A stretch of 64,000 nucleotides of DNA from Irpex lacteus. Its lineage: Eukaryota > Basidiomycota > Agaricomycetes > Polyporales > Irpicaceae. The notes under the pieces are model-generated. The model saw only the letters and a list, made by a program, of their open reading frames with translations, had not been told where the DNA came from and did no database searches. Each line of letters begins with the position of its first letter. Within the stretch, counting starts at the first letter, position 1. Location: contig MQVO02000010.1 of the NCBI GenBank assembly GCA_001986395.2, positions 1,054,001 through 1,118,000 on the forward strand. Reading direction: 5' to 3'. Below, piece after piece: positions 1 through 10,718 of the stretch. The translations under genes and the position numbers were made by a program.

Positions 1-855
1 CTACAATTTGGTGTATTAAACATGTAAAATGAGCAATATTTGACTTCTTAATTCACAAATTATAGTTGTTACTACAAAAGTGTTACTGTAGTAACAACAA
101 TAACAAGCAGAATTCCCACGGTTTGGCAACGAAATGTGTGACGGACAAGCGCCGTTAATGCACCACTCCAGATTGGAACGATTCTCTTTCGTTTCACTCA
201 GGAATCGTAACTCTGTGAGGAAAACATGCATTTGTTCAACTTTTTTAAAGATATGTTTTCTGAGGCAGTTTTTGCTCAAGATTTCAAATCCACAGTCATA
301 ATTTGACTAACTGCAATGTTTCAGGAGATATCCCGCAAATGTCAGATATATCATTGTCTTGAAGGTACTTATAATTGAAGTAGTATGATCATTAAATACT
401 AGCAGAAATAGCTCAAAAATCTTTGATTAGCAACTTTCTAGTATACAAGCAAGCATTTAATCAGGAATTGTTGCTTGCCATTTGATGGCCACACTCCCAC
501 AAGTTGTGTTTCAGGGCTGGACAAACTGTCACACAGCTAGGAGAGACCAACACCATCCCTTTATTTGAGCATCAGCTCAACAACAACCGTGCATGCAGAC
601 AAACCTGACGTGAAGTTTGTTTTCCCTGACCACTACCTCACTTTGTTTTTTCTCAACTGTTAGTCTTGACAATCAGCTGCTTGTAAATCTGACTGAAGAT
701 CCAGTTAAGGATAGCAAGCACTCAATTCAGTCACTTGAAAATCCCACCATTTTGTCAGGAAGTCATGAGCATACAGCATTCACATTCAATCTGGTCAACC
801 CTGGAGCCCAAAGACCCACCAGTAGTACTGTCTAGGCAGTGGGAATGGGTACTAT
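1..855. other. AT-rich stretch with no gene recognised
   Basis: I see no convincing coding exon. Open frames of 60-90 codons occur on both strands but have no conserved motif, and they do not join through splice sites into a longer frame. The sequence is clearly more AT-rich than the genes to its right and contains short runs built on GTAACAA/TTGTTAC near 60-110. It may be intergenic or a decayed element; the window edge cuts it off. Confidence 0.4.
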
Positions 856-3317
856 TCAATACAGTCCTTGTCTCATCAGATTCCTCCGAGCTCGCCTCCT
901 CTCCGCACCCGCTCCTTCTCCCTTGCCCCACCTCAAATATGGAACCTGTTGCTTATCAACACCCGCAACCGACCTAGGATCTCTAAAATCCAACCAACCC
1001 CACACGGGCAGCTCCATCAAACCCTTCACAAGCACTCGAGGTGACGACTGCGCCAATATCGACGAAGGCACCGGTGTGAGTAGCTGGAGTTTCGAGGATG
1101 GCTGTGGGCCTCCAAGAGACGATCGCACGAGAGCAAGGCCGTGACATCTTGAGATCGTGGGCGATGGAGGTGGGGAACCTTGAGTGTATGGTAGATCGGC
1201 GGGTGCACTGTCAAATGTGTCGGGCGCATAGCCGTGCTCGTAGCTTATGAGACCGACAAGAGAACCATTGATGACGCCTCGGAGCTCTGCGGGCACAACG
1301 TCTTCCGAGCTGGCTCCTACGAGAACGATGGCATCTATGGCATCCTTGACAGAGACTTCGAAGGGCACTTTTGCACAAAGGGGAAGCGAAGTATTCCAGG
1401 TTTGGGCATGCACGGACACCGGAGGAGTCCCAGAGGGCTGATCCTGAGGGAAGACGGCGTGGAAGTAGGATAGAAGGGAAAGATTTCGGTGGTCTGTAGG
1501 GGTGAATCGCGTAGCGCCAGCGATGGCCATTGGAGACTGCAGTGCATGGATTCTGTAGGGCAGTGAGGTGTGAATTGTAGACGATACGAGTAGCGAGTCA
1601 TTGTTCCCCGCATAACGGCCCCAGTCGTCTTCAGTTTGCGCTGCGTCGATATTAAATATCTGCGAAGGCTGCACGATGTCAAGGATCTTGGCTGAAAGGT
1701 CAGCACCTAGACCCTTTGTCCAGCCCATCGTGTTCACGACGAGAGGTATAACATCTTCGATCCTTGAGTCCGATGTGTTCGCGTCCGAGACGTCCACATC
1801 GCCATATTGCACATCGACGTTATAGTTGTGTACCAACGCGCCAATTGCCTCGGTGTAAGGACGGGGGGAGTCCTTGGGAGATGTCGAGCCGATGTAGTGT
1901 GCTTGGTATGGCACGCTAGGATGGGAGAATGACGGGCCTATGAACTGATGAGCCTGAGTACTGACGAGATAAGATTAACGGATACATACCGAAGACGGGC
2001 CTGTCTAGGATATTCAAAGCCACCATCCCTCCGGGAGTAAACGCAGACTGACCGAGGTCGCACTCCAGGAACGCGACCTTTCGATACCTATGTCCCATAA
2101 GATAACATCAGGTTGAATGCTAAGAGCGAACGTACTTCGTCAATAGGGCATTTAACAGCATGCGCGCAAACGAGCTTTTCCCAGTCTTCTTAGGCCCCTG
2201 TACGACGTATACATGCCTTGAATCCTCCGACTTGTCTTCTACGATAGAACGATACGCCTGTTCCCAAGACGGGGGGACAACAAACGAACGTAGAGTCTGT
2301 GTTCCGGTTTCTACCTATAATAATGAATGAGGATGCTGCGAGCATAAGTGAAAACGTACTCACGTAATGTACGCCTTCCAAGTCCATATCTTCGGCCGGC
2401 CTGGCACCAGGTAGACAGAAAACGTTCTCAAACGTCCGACATATTCTGCCCAGTCCTTCAACTCCTGTTCGCAGTTCTTGAATAACCACGACGGCATCGG
2501 CACCGGATACAACCTCTCGGAGGCGCGACGAGAGAGACGCGGGTGAACCGTTCGAAGTATTCCGAGGTGACAGACATTCGATGGCAGGGAGAGGAGATGA
2601 CCAGGGGGCGAAAACCCTATGAGATCCAGACGCGGGTGAGAGCTCGGTACCCGCCAGAGCGACTGGGCCATGGACGACCGTGAGCAGGTATACACCCACG
2701 AGGGTGAGCCGTTCGCCTTTGCGAAAGAGGCACAGCTTCCCCCGAGAGGTGCTCGCGAGTCCCAAACCTCGGATGTCCTCCTCTTCCAGATCAAATATAT
2801 TCTGGTTCACGATAGGACGCCATGTCGAGAGCACTACCGGGTCTTGTGGGACGGTCTTGGGCGTAGTTCCAGTAGTGTACACTGCGTGGTTTTGGGTACC
2901 AAGCTGGTCGAGAGCTTCGTCGTCCGAGGAGTGAGGAAGAGGAGCACTCGGAGACCATCCGCGCGTAGTACGCGGAACGAACTCACGACGCCTGTCTTCG
3001 CCAGACAAAGTCTCCTCCTCGGACGAACTGCCAGACTCGTCCTCATCCTCAATGGTAATTATATCCTGCTGAGCTGTGAAAGCGTCCTGTGCAAAATACC
3101 TGCCCTGTTCACCCCCCTTGGTCACTCTCCTCTTCTTCGACTCCGGCTTATTCGAAGCACGCTGCGAGAGCCTGCGCTTCGAGGACGGTTTCGAATTTGA
3201 GGTCGGCTTTTCATGTTTCGTCTTGTTTTGAACTGGCGGCGACGACGGGCTAGACTGTGGTTCTGCTGATTGCTGGGCTTCACGACGAGCTTTGCGAGCT
3301 GCGACCGCGCTGAGCAT
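856..3317 (-). CDS. GRC3: GRC3, polynucleotide 5'-hydroxyl-kinase
   Basis: This is the Grc3/NOL9 RNA kinase, which with the nuclease Las1 removes ITS2 from pre-rRNA in the nucleolus. Four exons are read on the minus strand: 3317-2364, 2314-2136, 2087-1990 and 1937-856, all with GT..AG introns that keep the frame. The N-terminal ~150 residues are basic and Ser/Glu-rich, starting MLSAVAARKARREAQQ. The kinase core has a Walker A loop (VQGPKKTGKSSFARMLLNAL) at the exon 1/2 to exon 2 part, followed by the family stretch AFLECDLGQSAFTPGG, which straddles exons 2 and 3. I chose the ATG at 3317 because the frame further upstream opens only at a non-ATG codon. The family assignment rests on these motifs and overall length (about 770 residues). 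It is divergent from TSR2. Confidence 0.93.
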
Positions 3318-3466
3318 GTTTTTGAGAAAAGGTGGTCCGGCGCTTGATGTAACTTTCAAAAGTTTATGATCGCCGTCTCTGAAAGATCGAAAGCACTTCG
3401 CTGATCAATCTACGCTCACGCCCGTTCCTCTCAAGCTGCTCAACATCCGACACAGCGAGCTCAGAC
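3318..3466. promoter_or_regulatory. Divergent promoter GRC3/TSR2
   Basis: Only 149 bp separate the start codons of two ribosome-biogenesis genes transcribed away from each other, so the interval must hold both promoters and both 5' leaders. I see no TATA box in it. Shared regulation is an inference from the arrangement. Confidence 0.6.
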
Positions 3467-4054
3467 ATGTCTGCATCGACCTCATCAGCCCCCGAGCCCA
3501 CCGCTCCTCCTTCACCAGCGTCAGTCCTCTTCGCAAGAGGGGTCATCGCACGCCTAGCCACCTGGCCTGCTCTGCGCATAGCAGTCGATCAAAACTGGGG
3601 AGGCTCCGACTCAGCCTCCAAACGGACCTGGCTCGCCTCTGTCATCGTCGACGCGTTCGAGGACGAGGACCCAAAGCCCGATGTGGCCTATGTCGAGATC
3701 ACGCTTCTCCAAGTTATGGAAGATGAATTCGACGCCGTACTCGAGGACGGGAGTGCAGAGGTCGTGGCGAGGGATATCGTTAAGCTGTGGGCGGATGTAC
3801 AGGGAGGAAGCGATGCGCTGGTGAAGCAGCTGGAGGAACAGGCAGATAAGTCGAAGGGGAAGAAGATCGAGGTGGAGGAGGCACTGGCAGACGCTAGTGA
3901 TTGGGAAGACGAAAGTGGGGAGGACAGCGAGGGTGAAGATGACGATGAAGTTCCCATGCTTGTCGAGTCGGAAACAAAACCCGCGAAGCCAGAACCTGAG
4001 GTTGATGAAGATGGGTTTACGACAGTGAAAGGCAAGGGCAAGAGACATCGATAG
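3467..4054 (+). CDS. TSR2: TSR2, pre-rRNA-processing protein / eS26 chaperone
   Basis: A single-exon gene of 195 codons beginning with ATG at 3467. Residues ~20-110 form the WGG domain of the TSR2 family: a helix ending in AVDQNWGGSDSASKRTWL, then VIVDAFEDE and a helical stretch VMEDEFDAVLEDGSAEVV. The C-terminal half is highly acidic (DWEDESGEDSEGEDDDEV) and ends in a basic tail, KGKGKRHR. In yeast Tsr2 strips eS26 from its importin and holds it until it is built into pre-40S particles; the acidic tail fits a chaperone for a basic ribosomal protein. The length equals the family norm. It converges on cyclin C with 142 bp between stops. Confidence 0.93.
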   Translation: MSASTSSAPEPTAPPSPASVLFARGVIARLATWPALRIAVDQNWGGSDSASKRTWLASVIVDAFEDEDPKPDVAYVEITLLQVMEDEFDAVLEDGSAEVVARDIVKLWADVQGGSDALVKQLEEQADKSKGKKIEVEEALADASDWEDESGEDSEGEDDDEVPMLVESETKPAKPEPEVDEDGFTTVKGKGKRHR

Positions 4055-4196
4055 CCTCGTCTCGGGGTTTGCATCGTTACAAAAGGTGCATACATACACA
4101 TATTCCCCATACCTCACGGATCTCAAATTGCGGTCAATCAGTATTAATATCACTATTACGGTCGAATACACAAGCTGTCTCCCTGTGACCATTCCA

Positions 4197-5644
4197 TCAC
4201 GCATTCTGGGTCCTCTCCAATCTCTTGTCCAAAGCCATAGGCCTCCCCGTAGCCGGATGAGCCATATCCGCCATCTTCCCCTCTCTCATCCGTACCAGCA
4301 GCTGTGTCAAGAAAGTTGGCGTTATTACAGCGGGTTGGCGTGTCCGACCACCAACCACCCGCTGTGTTGAGTCCACCGGCGTACCGTCCCTACTCCTAAC
4401 CGAGCTCGTGCCCCTTTGAGTACCGCTAGCCGTCCGCTTCAGGCTTGTGGCAGTGTGATCAGATGCGAAGGAGCCCCGAGCCGATGCCTCGACTACGTCT
4501 TCCCTATATCGCTCCCATAGAGTGTACCTCGAGATGATCTCCTGCGCTATGCTTGCTATGACTTCCATGTTCACGTTGAGTCCCGCCATGAAGCCTATGA
4601 CATCCTGTGTATGAGTAGACGGCTTCTGGTGCGTAGGCCCGCGCGATGTTCGCCGACTATCAGTCAGCGTAGGCTCGGTCGAGTGAAGTCCAATGGAGTC
4701 GCGAGTAGAGGAGTGGAGTACCAAGGTTAGATATATCGCTGTCACAGCGATCAGGTGTGGCGGGTATAGTAGACACAGATCTGAGCGGAAAGTATCGTTG
4801 ATGATGAACCTATATTCACAAGCATATCAGCAAACGTAGAGGTTATTAAGTAACACTATAACTGAACGAACCATGCGGTTTGCAAAGCACCTTCCTGTAA
4901 CTCCAACTTGCCCTCCCCCGACCCCCAATATTGAGAGCCATCTTGAATGCCTACACCAACTTCACCAGCTTCGGTGTCAGGAGGCGGTGAGTTGCCAGGT
5001 TTGCCGCAGAGTGTCATGAGTGTCCTGTAGGGATGGAATACAACGAGGTCACATTCGAGATCATCTACGAGGTAGAACTCCATCTCGGCAAGTTTGGAGT
5101 TGTCCGATGGGAACGACTTGATACCGTAGTCCTCACCTGAGAGTAATATTCGAATAGGCAACTTTGAAGGGCCAAGGCATAGACTCACTTCCAAATAGCA
5201 GACGTGCTTCTGTGACTACGTTCTTGATATGCACGGGAGACTCTTCCGCCTTGGCAGCGACGTAGCAGCAAGCCGCGATGACGATGAACGGGTCCGTCTC
5301 GCAATACGAGTTCTTGAGGTAGAAACGCTTGAAGAACATGATAGCCGTGGCTACCACACGCTGCCTCAGCTGTAGTTTCTTGCCAAGTTTTGAGATAACT
5401 GCAAAGCCGTGAGCAAAGTGTCGCGCGAGATAGACATGTCCCTACCATTGGCGAAGAAGATGTTGAGGAAATCAAAGTACTCGGGATCCTCGATGTAATG
5501 AAGGTCCTCAGCTCTAGCTTGTCGTATAGTTGCACGGTCAACGATCCATCTTTTGCTGAATACGGGTATTAGCCACAAGTTACGAGTGTAACACTAGTAG
5601 ACATGTACATACTAGTGTGAACTTGCCCAAAAGTCGGTGGCCAT
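4197..5644 (-). CDS. SSN8: Cyclin C, Mediator kinase-module subunit
   Basis: RNA polymerase II holoenzyme cyclin-like subunit, partner of the CDK8 (Ssn3) kinase in Mediator. Five exons: 5644-5613, 5556-5446, 5398-5189, 5136-4872 and 4809-4197. The first exon encodes MATDFWASSHY, which splices to KRWIVDRATIRQARAEDLHY; this defines the start, since the longer frame upstream is out of phase. The first cyclin box includes RFYLKNSYCETDPFIVIAA and AKAEESPVHIKNVVTEARLL; the second includes EMEFYLVDDLECDLVVFHPY and PPHLIAVTAIYLTL. The ~150-residue C-terminal tail is Ser/Thr/Arg-rich and low in complexity, longer than in the yeast protein. The start lies 248 bp from the divergent malate dehydrogenase gene. 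Confidence 0.94.
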
Positions 5645-5813
5645 TCATGAACGCAGCACGGCCGTCGGTGACGGAGCCCATGCAGGGAGCCTCCTCTCGT
5701 CGTCGGCCTGATGAGTTCGGACGTCGAGTCCGTGGCCGTCGTCGTCGTGTGCAGCTCAATGAATATCGGTCTTGCGCGGGGTTAGGCGGGTCATAGCCCG
5801 AACCGCCCCGAAG

Positions 5814-5822
5814 CGTATAAAC
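5814..5822 (+). promoter_or_regulatory. TATA-like box of the malate dehydrogenase gene
   Basis: CGTATAAAC lies about 75 bp before the ATG at 5893, the usual distance for a fungal TATA box with a short leader. The leader between them is pyrimidine-rich (runs of CTC/ACC), typical of highly expressed fungal genes. The call rests on position and sequence only. Confidence 0.5.
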
Positions 5823-5892
5823 GCGAGGTCGGCGGTCGCGTCTCACGCACTCACCTCTACCTCCACCTCCATCCTCCTCGACGACCACAACG

Positions 5893-7186
5893 ATGTTCGC
5901 GCGTTCTGCTGCTCGCTCGCTCGCCAACACCCGCCAGTTCTCCTCCTCGGCTGCTCGCCAGACCAAGGTCGCCGTGCTCGGTGCTGGCGGAGGTATCGGA
6001 CAACCCCTCTCTCTTCTTCTCAAGCAGAACAAGCTCGTCACCTCCCTCAGCCTCTACGATATCCGTGGTGCTCCTGGTGTTGCTGCTGATGTCAGCCACA
6101 TCGACACTGCCAGCGAGGTACGCAAGGTCCTCGTGTTATGCGCGTGAATACATGGCTTAGACTTTCGTAGGTCAACGGTTACCCCGCAGACCAGCTTGAC
6201 CAGGCCCTTGAGGGTGTCAAGGTCGTCGTCATCCCTGCCGGTGTCCCCCGTAAGGTGTGTATTTCAGTGACTTCGTAAATCCAATATGCATGCTAATTAT
6301 GCTATTCTTTACAGCCTGGTGTGAGTAGTTACTTTATGTCAAGTGTTAGTGTCTATGCTGAACTGCAATTGCTTAGATGACCCGTGATGATCTCTTCAAC
6401 GTAAGTATCCCTATCCTCACAGTCCCAACTCACCTCACTAACTCCTCCCCCAGACCAACGCCTCCATCGTCCGTGACCTCGCCTCCGCCGTCGCCCGCGT
6501 CTCCCCCGAGGCCCATCTCCTCATCATCTCCAACCCCGTCAACTCCACCGTCCCCATCGTCTCCGAAGTCCTCAAGAAGGCCGGAGTCTACGACCCCCGC
6601 CGCGTCTTCGGTGTCACCAGCCTCGACGTCGTCCGTGCCTCCCGCTTCCTCGGCAGCGTCACTGGCGTCGACCCCAAGGAACTTGTCGTCCCCGTCGTCG
6701 GCGGTCACTCTGGTGCCACTATCGTCCCTCTTCTCTCCCAGGTCGCCCACGGTAAGGGTGTCAAGGGCGAGGCCTACGAGAAGCTCGTTCACCGTATTCA
6801 GTTCGGTGGTGATGAGGTCGTCAAGGCCAAGGACGGTGCTGGAAGCGCTACTCTCTCGATGGCTTACGCTGGTGCCAAGTTCACTGATGCTTTGCTCCGT
6901 GGCTTGAGCGGTGAGAAGGGTGTTGTTACCCCCACTTTCGTTAAGAGCCCCTTGTTCGAAGACAAGGGTGTCGAGTACTTCTCGTCCAACGTCGAGCTCG
7001 GCGTAAGTAATATCACTTGCTGCAATTCGAAAGGTGCTAACTTGAATATGTTTGCAGGTTAACGGTGTCGAGAAGATTCACCCCGTCGGCCCCTTGTCCG
7101 CTGAGGAGGAGAAGCTCCTCGAGGCTTGCCTCCCTGACCTCAAGAAGAACATCGAGAAGGGCAAGGCTTTCGTCGCTCAGTCATAG
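5893..7186 (+). CDS. MDH1: Malate dehydrogenase, mitochondrial (NAD)
   Basis: Oxidises malate to oxaloacetate with NAD in the TCA cycle. Exons: 5893-6117, 6171-6254, 6315-6320 (a 6-nt microexon), 6377-6400, 6454-7002 and 7058-7186. The first ~20 residues ([20 protein letters not shown]) form a positively charged, Ser/Arg-rich mitochondrial presequence. Then come the NAD-binding motif [19 protein letters not shown], the substrate loop VPRKPGMTRDD, the NPVNSTVPI segment and the catalytic histidine in [17 protein letters not shown]. Total length is close to 338 residues, the family norm. Codon choice is strongly biased toward C-ending codons, as expected for an abundant enzyme. It is convergent with RPL35. 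Confidence 0.96.
6315..6320 (+). other. 6-nt microexon in MDH1
   Basis: CCTGGT is bounded by TTTACAG on the left and GTGAGTAG on the right. It supplies Pro-Gly of the conserved VPRKPGMTRDD loop; without it the family-conserved PG is missing and no other nearby sequence supplies it. Confidence 0.85.
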
Positions 7187-7496
7187 ATTGGGTGGTAGAT
7201 GTGTAGTGTCGTGTACATTCTTTAAGTAGTTAAAAGCGTCAAATATAGATGCGTCTCAGGGACTTTGATTTATGTCTGAACTCCGGTTTACGTTGGGCAT
7301 TTACCCACCTGTGTAAAGTCCTGTTTACGTCGAAATCATCGAGCTCAGGCCAAGCTCAACATGTTGCGATTATTTTGTACATTGCATGGCGCGGGCATGG
7401 CATGGATTGTCGGTGCAATCGAGAGTGTGGCATACAACGAAGATAAAATACCGAAAAAAGCAACAAGTCAACCTCCTCCTAGTAGATCAACATCCC

Positions 7497-8043
7497 TCAT
7501 GCAGACTTGACGGCGTACTTGCGGGTGGGGAAGTGAATGTCCTTCTTCTTCTGCTTGAGGGTCTTCAAAGAAGCCTCGTGCTATATGGGTATCAGCATCT
7601 GAAGAGAAACATACATGAACGGCGCAGACGCACAGGAGTCAACCGTCTACGGATAGCACGGGTCTTCTTCACACGGAGGTCAAGGGGAGCATACTTCTTC
7701 TTCTTGTAGAGCTCCCGGAGGTTTTGTCGCTGCTTTTGGTTGATAACGGTCAAAACCCGGGCGATGGACTTGCGGACGGTGTTGCTGATAGATCCAAGAA
7801 CAGTGTCAGCAACGAAGTCCTTCGCAAAATAACTTGTGCACGCACATCCTGGTCAACTTGGCCGCAGAGCCACCAACAATCTTCTGCACCCGGAGGGTGA
7901 GGAGCTCGTTCTTGAGCTCAGTCAATTGCTTGTTCAAGTCGTTCTTCGACCTAAACCAACGATCAATTTCCCGCAACATCGACAGACACTCTCGCGACAA
8001 CGCACTTGGACTGGAGCTCGTACGCCTTGACCTTTCCGGGCAT
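7497..8043 (-). CDS. RPL35: 60S ribosomal protein L35 (uL29)
   Basis: Large-subunit protein uL29, near the polypeptide exit tunnel. Exons: 8043-8006, 7950-7846, 7784-7634 and 7580-7497. The protein begins [18 protein letters not shown] and continues [39 protein letters not shown] and a strongly basic C-terminus ending in [10 protein letters not shown]. Its length (about 125 residues) is that of the family. A probable leader intron lies upstream: GTGAATATTC (near 8224) to a pyrimidine-rich acceptor shortly before the ATG. Codon bias is strong. The introns are placed by frame and by conservation of the joined protein. Confidence 0.95.
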
Positions 8044-8558
8044 TTTAATGTAGTCTGAAGAGAGTGGTTGGTGGTTAGCTATAAGTTTCTACGAAGCGCC
8101 AGACCATCCGACGACCCCGCCTTCGCGCTCGAGAAACCCGCGCATTCGACGTCGACGTCGGCGACGATGTCGGGTTCCTCCAGCATTCCAGCGGACATCG
8201 AGCAGAGCGAGAGAGAATATTCACCTTGAGGAGTGTCGTAGGGAACGTACGCGCCGAGTACTGTCACAAGCGGTGAAAGGACCGTGGGACAATACCATCA
8301 ATGACTATGTAGTTCTTCAAGCCACTCGGTGATTGCCGAAATTCCCCTTTGGGACGCCAACCTTCGAAGTTCGCACAGCTGCTCGCTGTCCTCGCTGCCT
8401 CCCGTCGTCGGTGTACCCTTCGTCGGCGTCGTTGTCTCCTGATCGTTTCTCGTTATTGTTTGCTGCTCCCCGCTGTGCTTCACGATGACCAACTCTCCGC
8501 TTTGGGCGACTCTGGACTCTGGGCTTGCCCGATAATCGTGTATCTCCTCGGCTTCTAA
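8044..8558. other. Intergenic stretch left of the gag-like gene
   Basis: The left part (8044-8280) is probably the RPL35 promoter and leader. The rest has open frames on both strands, including a 175-codon minus-strand frame, but these overlap the coding plus-strand gene or lack motifs, so I call no gene here. Confidence 0.4.
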
Positions 8559-8714
8559 CGTACTCTGCCAACAACATGCGTTGTCCACAAGGTCCGACTG
8601 CGTCCCACACAAAATCTCACGTCCAAGGCCTCGTACATCGTCTTCGACACTGTTGACCCTTCTCCCGACGAACTTCAAGTTAATACCCCCATTCGCCAGT
8701 GTTTGTTCATCTCG

Positions 8715-9330
8715 ATGCGTTCTGTCACCAAGTCGCCGGTCGTCTTCCAGCCAGATGGCTCCATCGACCTCGCAGCCCTCTTCCCACACATCGAAGAGGA
8801 CACTCTTAACGCTATCCTCAACCACGACCTACCCGCCGCTGAGCTCTACAAGCTCGATACTCGTCGTATGACGGAGACGCAGACGCAATGGCATCTAGTG
8901 GACCTGGACGATTCCACGGTGAAAGTTCGCAGTGTACCTTCGGCTCGTCAAATCTACCAGAACCTGGACTCTCTACTCGTACCTCTCAACACTTACTTCT
9001 CGATACTCTGCGTCCATGGCCTGTCAAACGGCCAGCCACCGACACTGCCCTGCCATTTCTTCAAGTACAGCAGTCATCTCGTCAAGATTGCAAGTCAATA
9101 CGAGTGGCCTGCTGTGCTGTTGTACCATTTTGCGTTCTTCGCGCGGAGGTGTAACGACATGATATTGGGGAAGTACTCGGGATGGGAGAAGATTGATGTG
9201 GATCTCATGGAGGAGTTGCTCGTGCAGCATCGAATACATCCTGACGTGCGTACACCCTCATGTTGTCTTCAACAAGTATTGAACTTCGTGTCCACAGCCG
9301 AACGACGCTAAAGGTCAAAGGCGGAGGTAG
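8715..9330 (+). CDS. Gag-like hypothetical protein with one intron
   Basis: Two exons, 8715-9245 and 9298-9330; the 52-bp intron has GTGCGT and CCACAG ends and joins HRIHPD to PNDAKGQRRR and a stop. The frame is also open upstream to 8559 and reads sensibly from about 8622 (TSKASYIVFDTVDPSPDELQ), but the first in-frame ATG is at 8715, so the true 5' end is unresolved and may lie in an earlier exon. The part around YEWPAVLLYHFAFFARRCNDMILGKYSGWEKID resembles, from memory, a helix seen in gag-type proteins of basidiomycete retroelements. No protease, reverse transcriptase or integrase follows. It is either a remnant or a gene recruited from such an element; the function is unknown. Confidence 0.5.
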
Positions 9331-9447
9331 TTGATACAACATCTGGGAAAAGCTATGGCGTACATGGGGTGGATAGTCTGGTGTATATGTTACACTTATA
9401 GTCGGTATCGTCTTCATCGATATATATTCATGGTCTCTCCAATGGTC

Positions 9448-10244
9448 TCACCGATCCTTCGTCGCTTCACCTGGCTCCGCCGCTGCCTGTGCTTGTGTTG
9501 ACTCGGACTGCTACTGCTCGTTCAGCATACATCCATGCATTTATTGTATCTAACTTACCTTCTCATCGACCGCTATCCGCTGCAATCTATACGCCAATTG
9601 TCGTATCCTCTCGATGCCCCTTCCATCGTTCTTTCGTGACGCAAATCCTTGCTGCACTTCGACCTCGTGCATGAACGCAGCAATGTCGGCCAGTGAGGAA
9701 CTCAAGTCCTTCAGATGCGCCAGCCCGTTCCTACCATTTCATGATATTGTTCAAGTCCTCAGTGTGATACGCCATAAATCTGACGAACGTACCTCGTCCT
9801 CAGCTTCTCCTCCATAAGATCCTGTATATCCCTCTTCGTCCTCTCCTCCAACCTCGCCCGCGCCAGCCCGTTCCTACCCGCCTCAGCTCTAATCCTCTCC
9901 AAGTCCCTCCTCGCCTCCCCAATCATCGTCCTCAGCCGGTCATGTTCCTCACGTCGTATGGATGCTTCAAGGAGCGCAGTCTTCAGATCGCGCTGCAATG
10001 CGGCGTTCGCGACGCCTACTTCTGCGACTTTGCGGTGTAAAGAGATGAGGTGCCGCCGGACGGCGAGGTAGGGTAGGATGGCGGTTGGTGCGAGGATGGC
10101 GGCGAAGATTGCGATGTGCGTGAGAGGGGAAAGCGGCTGGACTGCATTGGCAGGACGCTGTGGTGAAGTCGTCTGGGTGGTATGTTCTTTCGGGTTAGAG
10201 GTTGTTTGAACGTCCTGAACGTCCGGCTGCGAAGAGGTAGACAT
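9448..10244 (-). CDS. Predicted membrane-anchored coiled-coil protein
   Basis: I do not recognise this family. Three exons: 10244 to about 9793, roughly 9748-9570, and a last one ending at 9448; the frames join cleanly (LRTR-NGLAHLKDL and AVDEK-QSESTQAQ). Residues 1-45 are Ser/Thr/Pro/Gln-rich; residues ~46-65 (THIAIFAAILAPTAILPYLA) form one hydrophobic segment followed by basic RRHLISLHRK. The rest is a long charged helix with heptad-like leucines and many Arg/Glu, a likely coiled coil. It could sit in an organelle membrane with the coil facing the cytosol or matrix. It converges on the gag-like gene, with 117 bp between stops. Confidence 0.7.
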
Positions 10245-10718
10245 GTTCCAAAGCAGAGTGCAGCCGTTTCAGTGATTGTGGTTTATGTCTGCAGGCAGGC
10301 TGACAATATCGCAGCTATAAACATGTTCAAGTACTGTTCTTATCACGCTTACTGTAATGTGAATGTACACGCAATCCTGGCGGCACCTGCATTCTGAGCG
10401 GCATTGCGTCCGAATCACTCAAGTAAGCTTAGCAACAACTGTGATCATATTGAGGCCTGAGGTCGGGTTTTGTAATTACGAAGAATAAACTATCGAAATG
10501 TGTACTACGAAGGTATACTAAACTGAGGGTATAGGGAACGGAGTAACGAGAACGAGATCATGTACTGTACATGAAGTAGTAACATAAAGCAAGCAGCAGA
10601 GAAATACACAATAGATCTATAGAGAGAAACATACGAAAGCAAGACAACTAGAGCGAAGTAAAATGGTCCATATCCAAAGAGACATTAACTTACATACATA
10701 GCAAAAAGGGTATACAAA
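10245..10718. other. Intergenic stretch, no gene seen
   Basis: AT-rich sequence between the divergently placed membrane-protein promoter and the 3' end of the WG-repeat gene. It is rich in AC/AT steps and short A runs around 10,560-10,700. No exon or RNA gene is recognised. Confidence 0.4.

Noticed and set aside
617..835. Open frame of 72 codons near the left edge
   Set aside because: No motif, no splice partners, no coding bias compared with the neighbouring genes.
3611..4204. 197-codon minus-strand frame opposite TSR2
   Set aside because: Shadow of the TSR2 coding sequence; its composition mirrors the acidic TSR2 tail.
8298..8825. 175-codon open frame on the minus strand opposite the gag-like gene
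   Set aside because: It overlaps the plus-strand frame, which has better codon structure and a spliced C-terminus; the minus frame has no motif and no ATG context.
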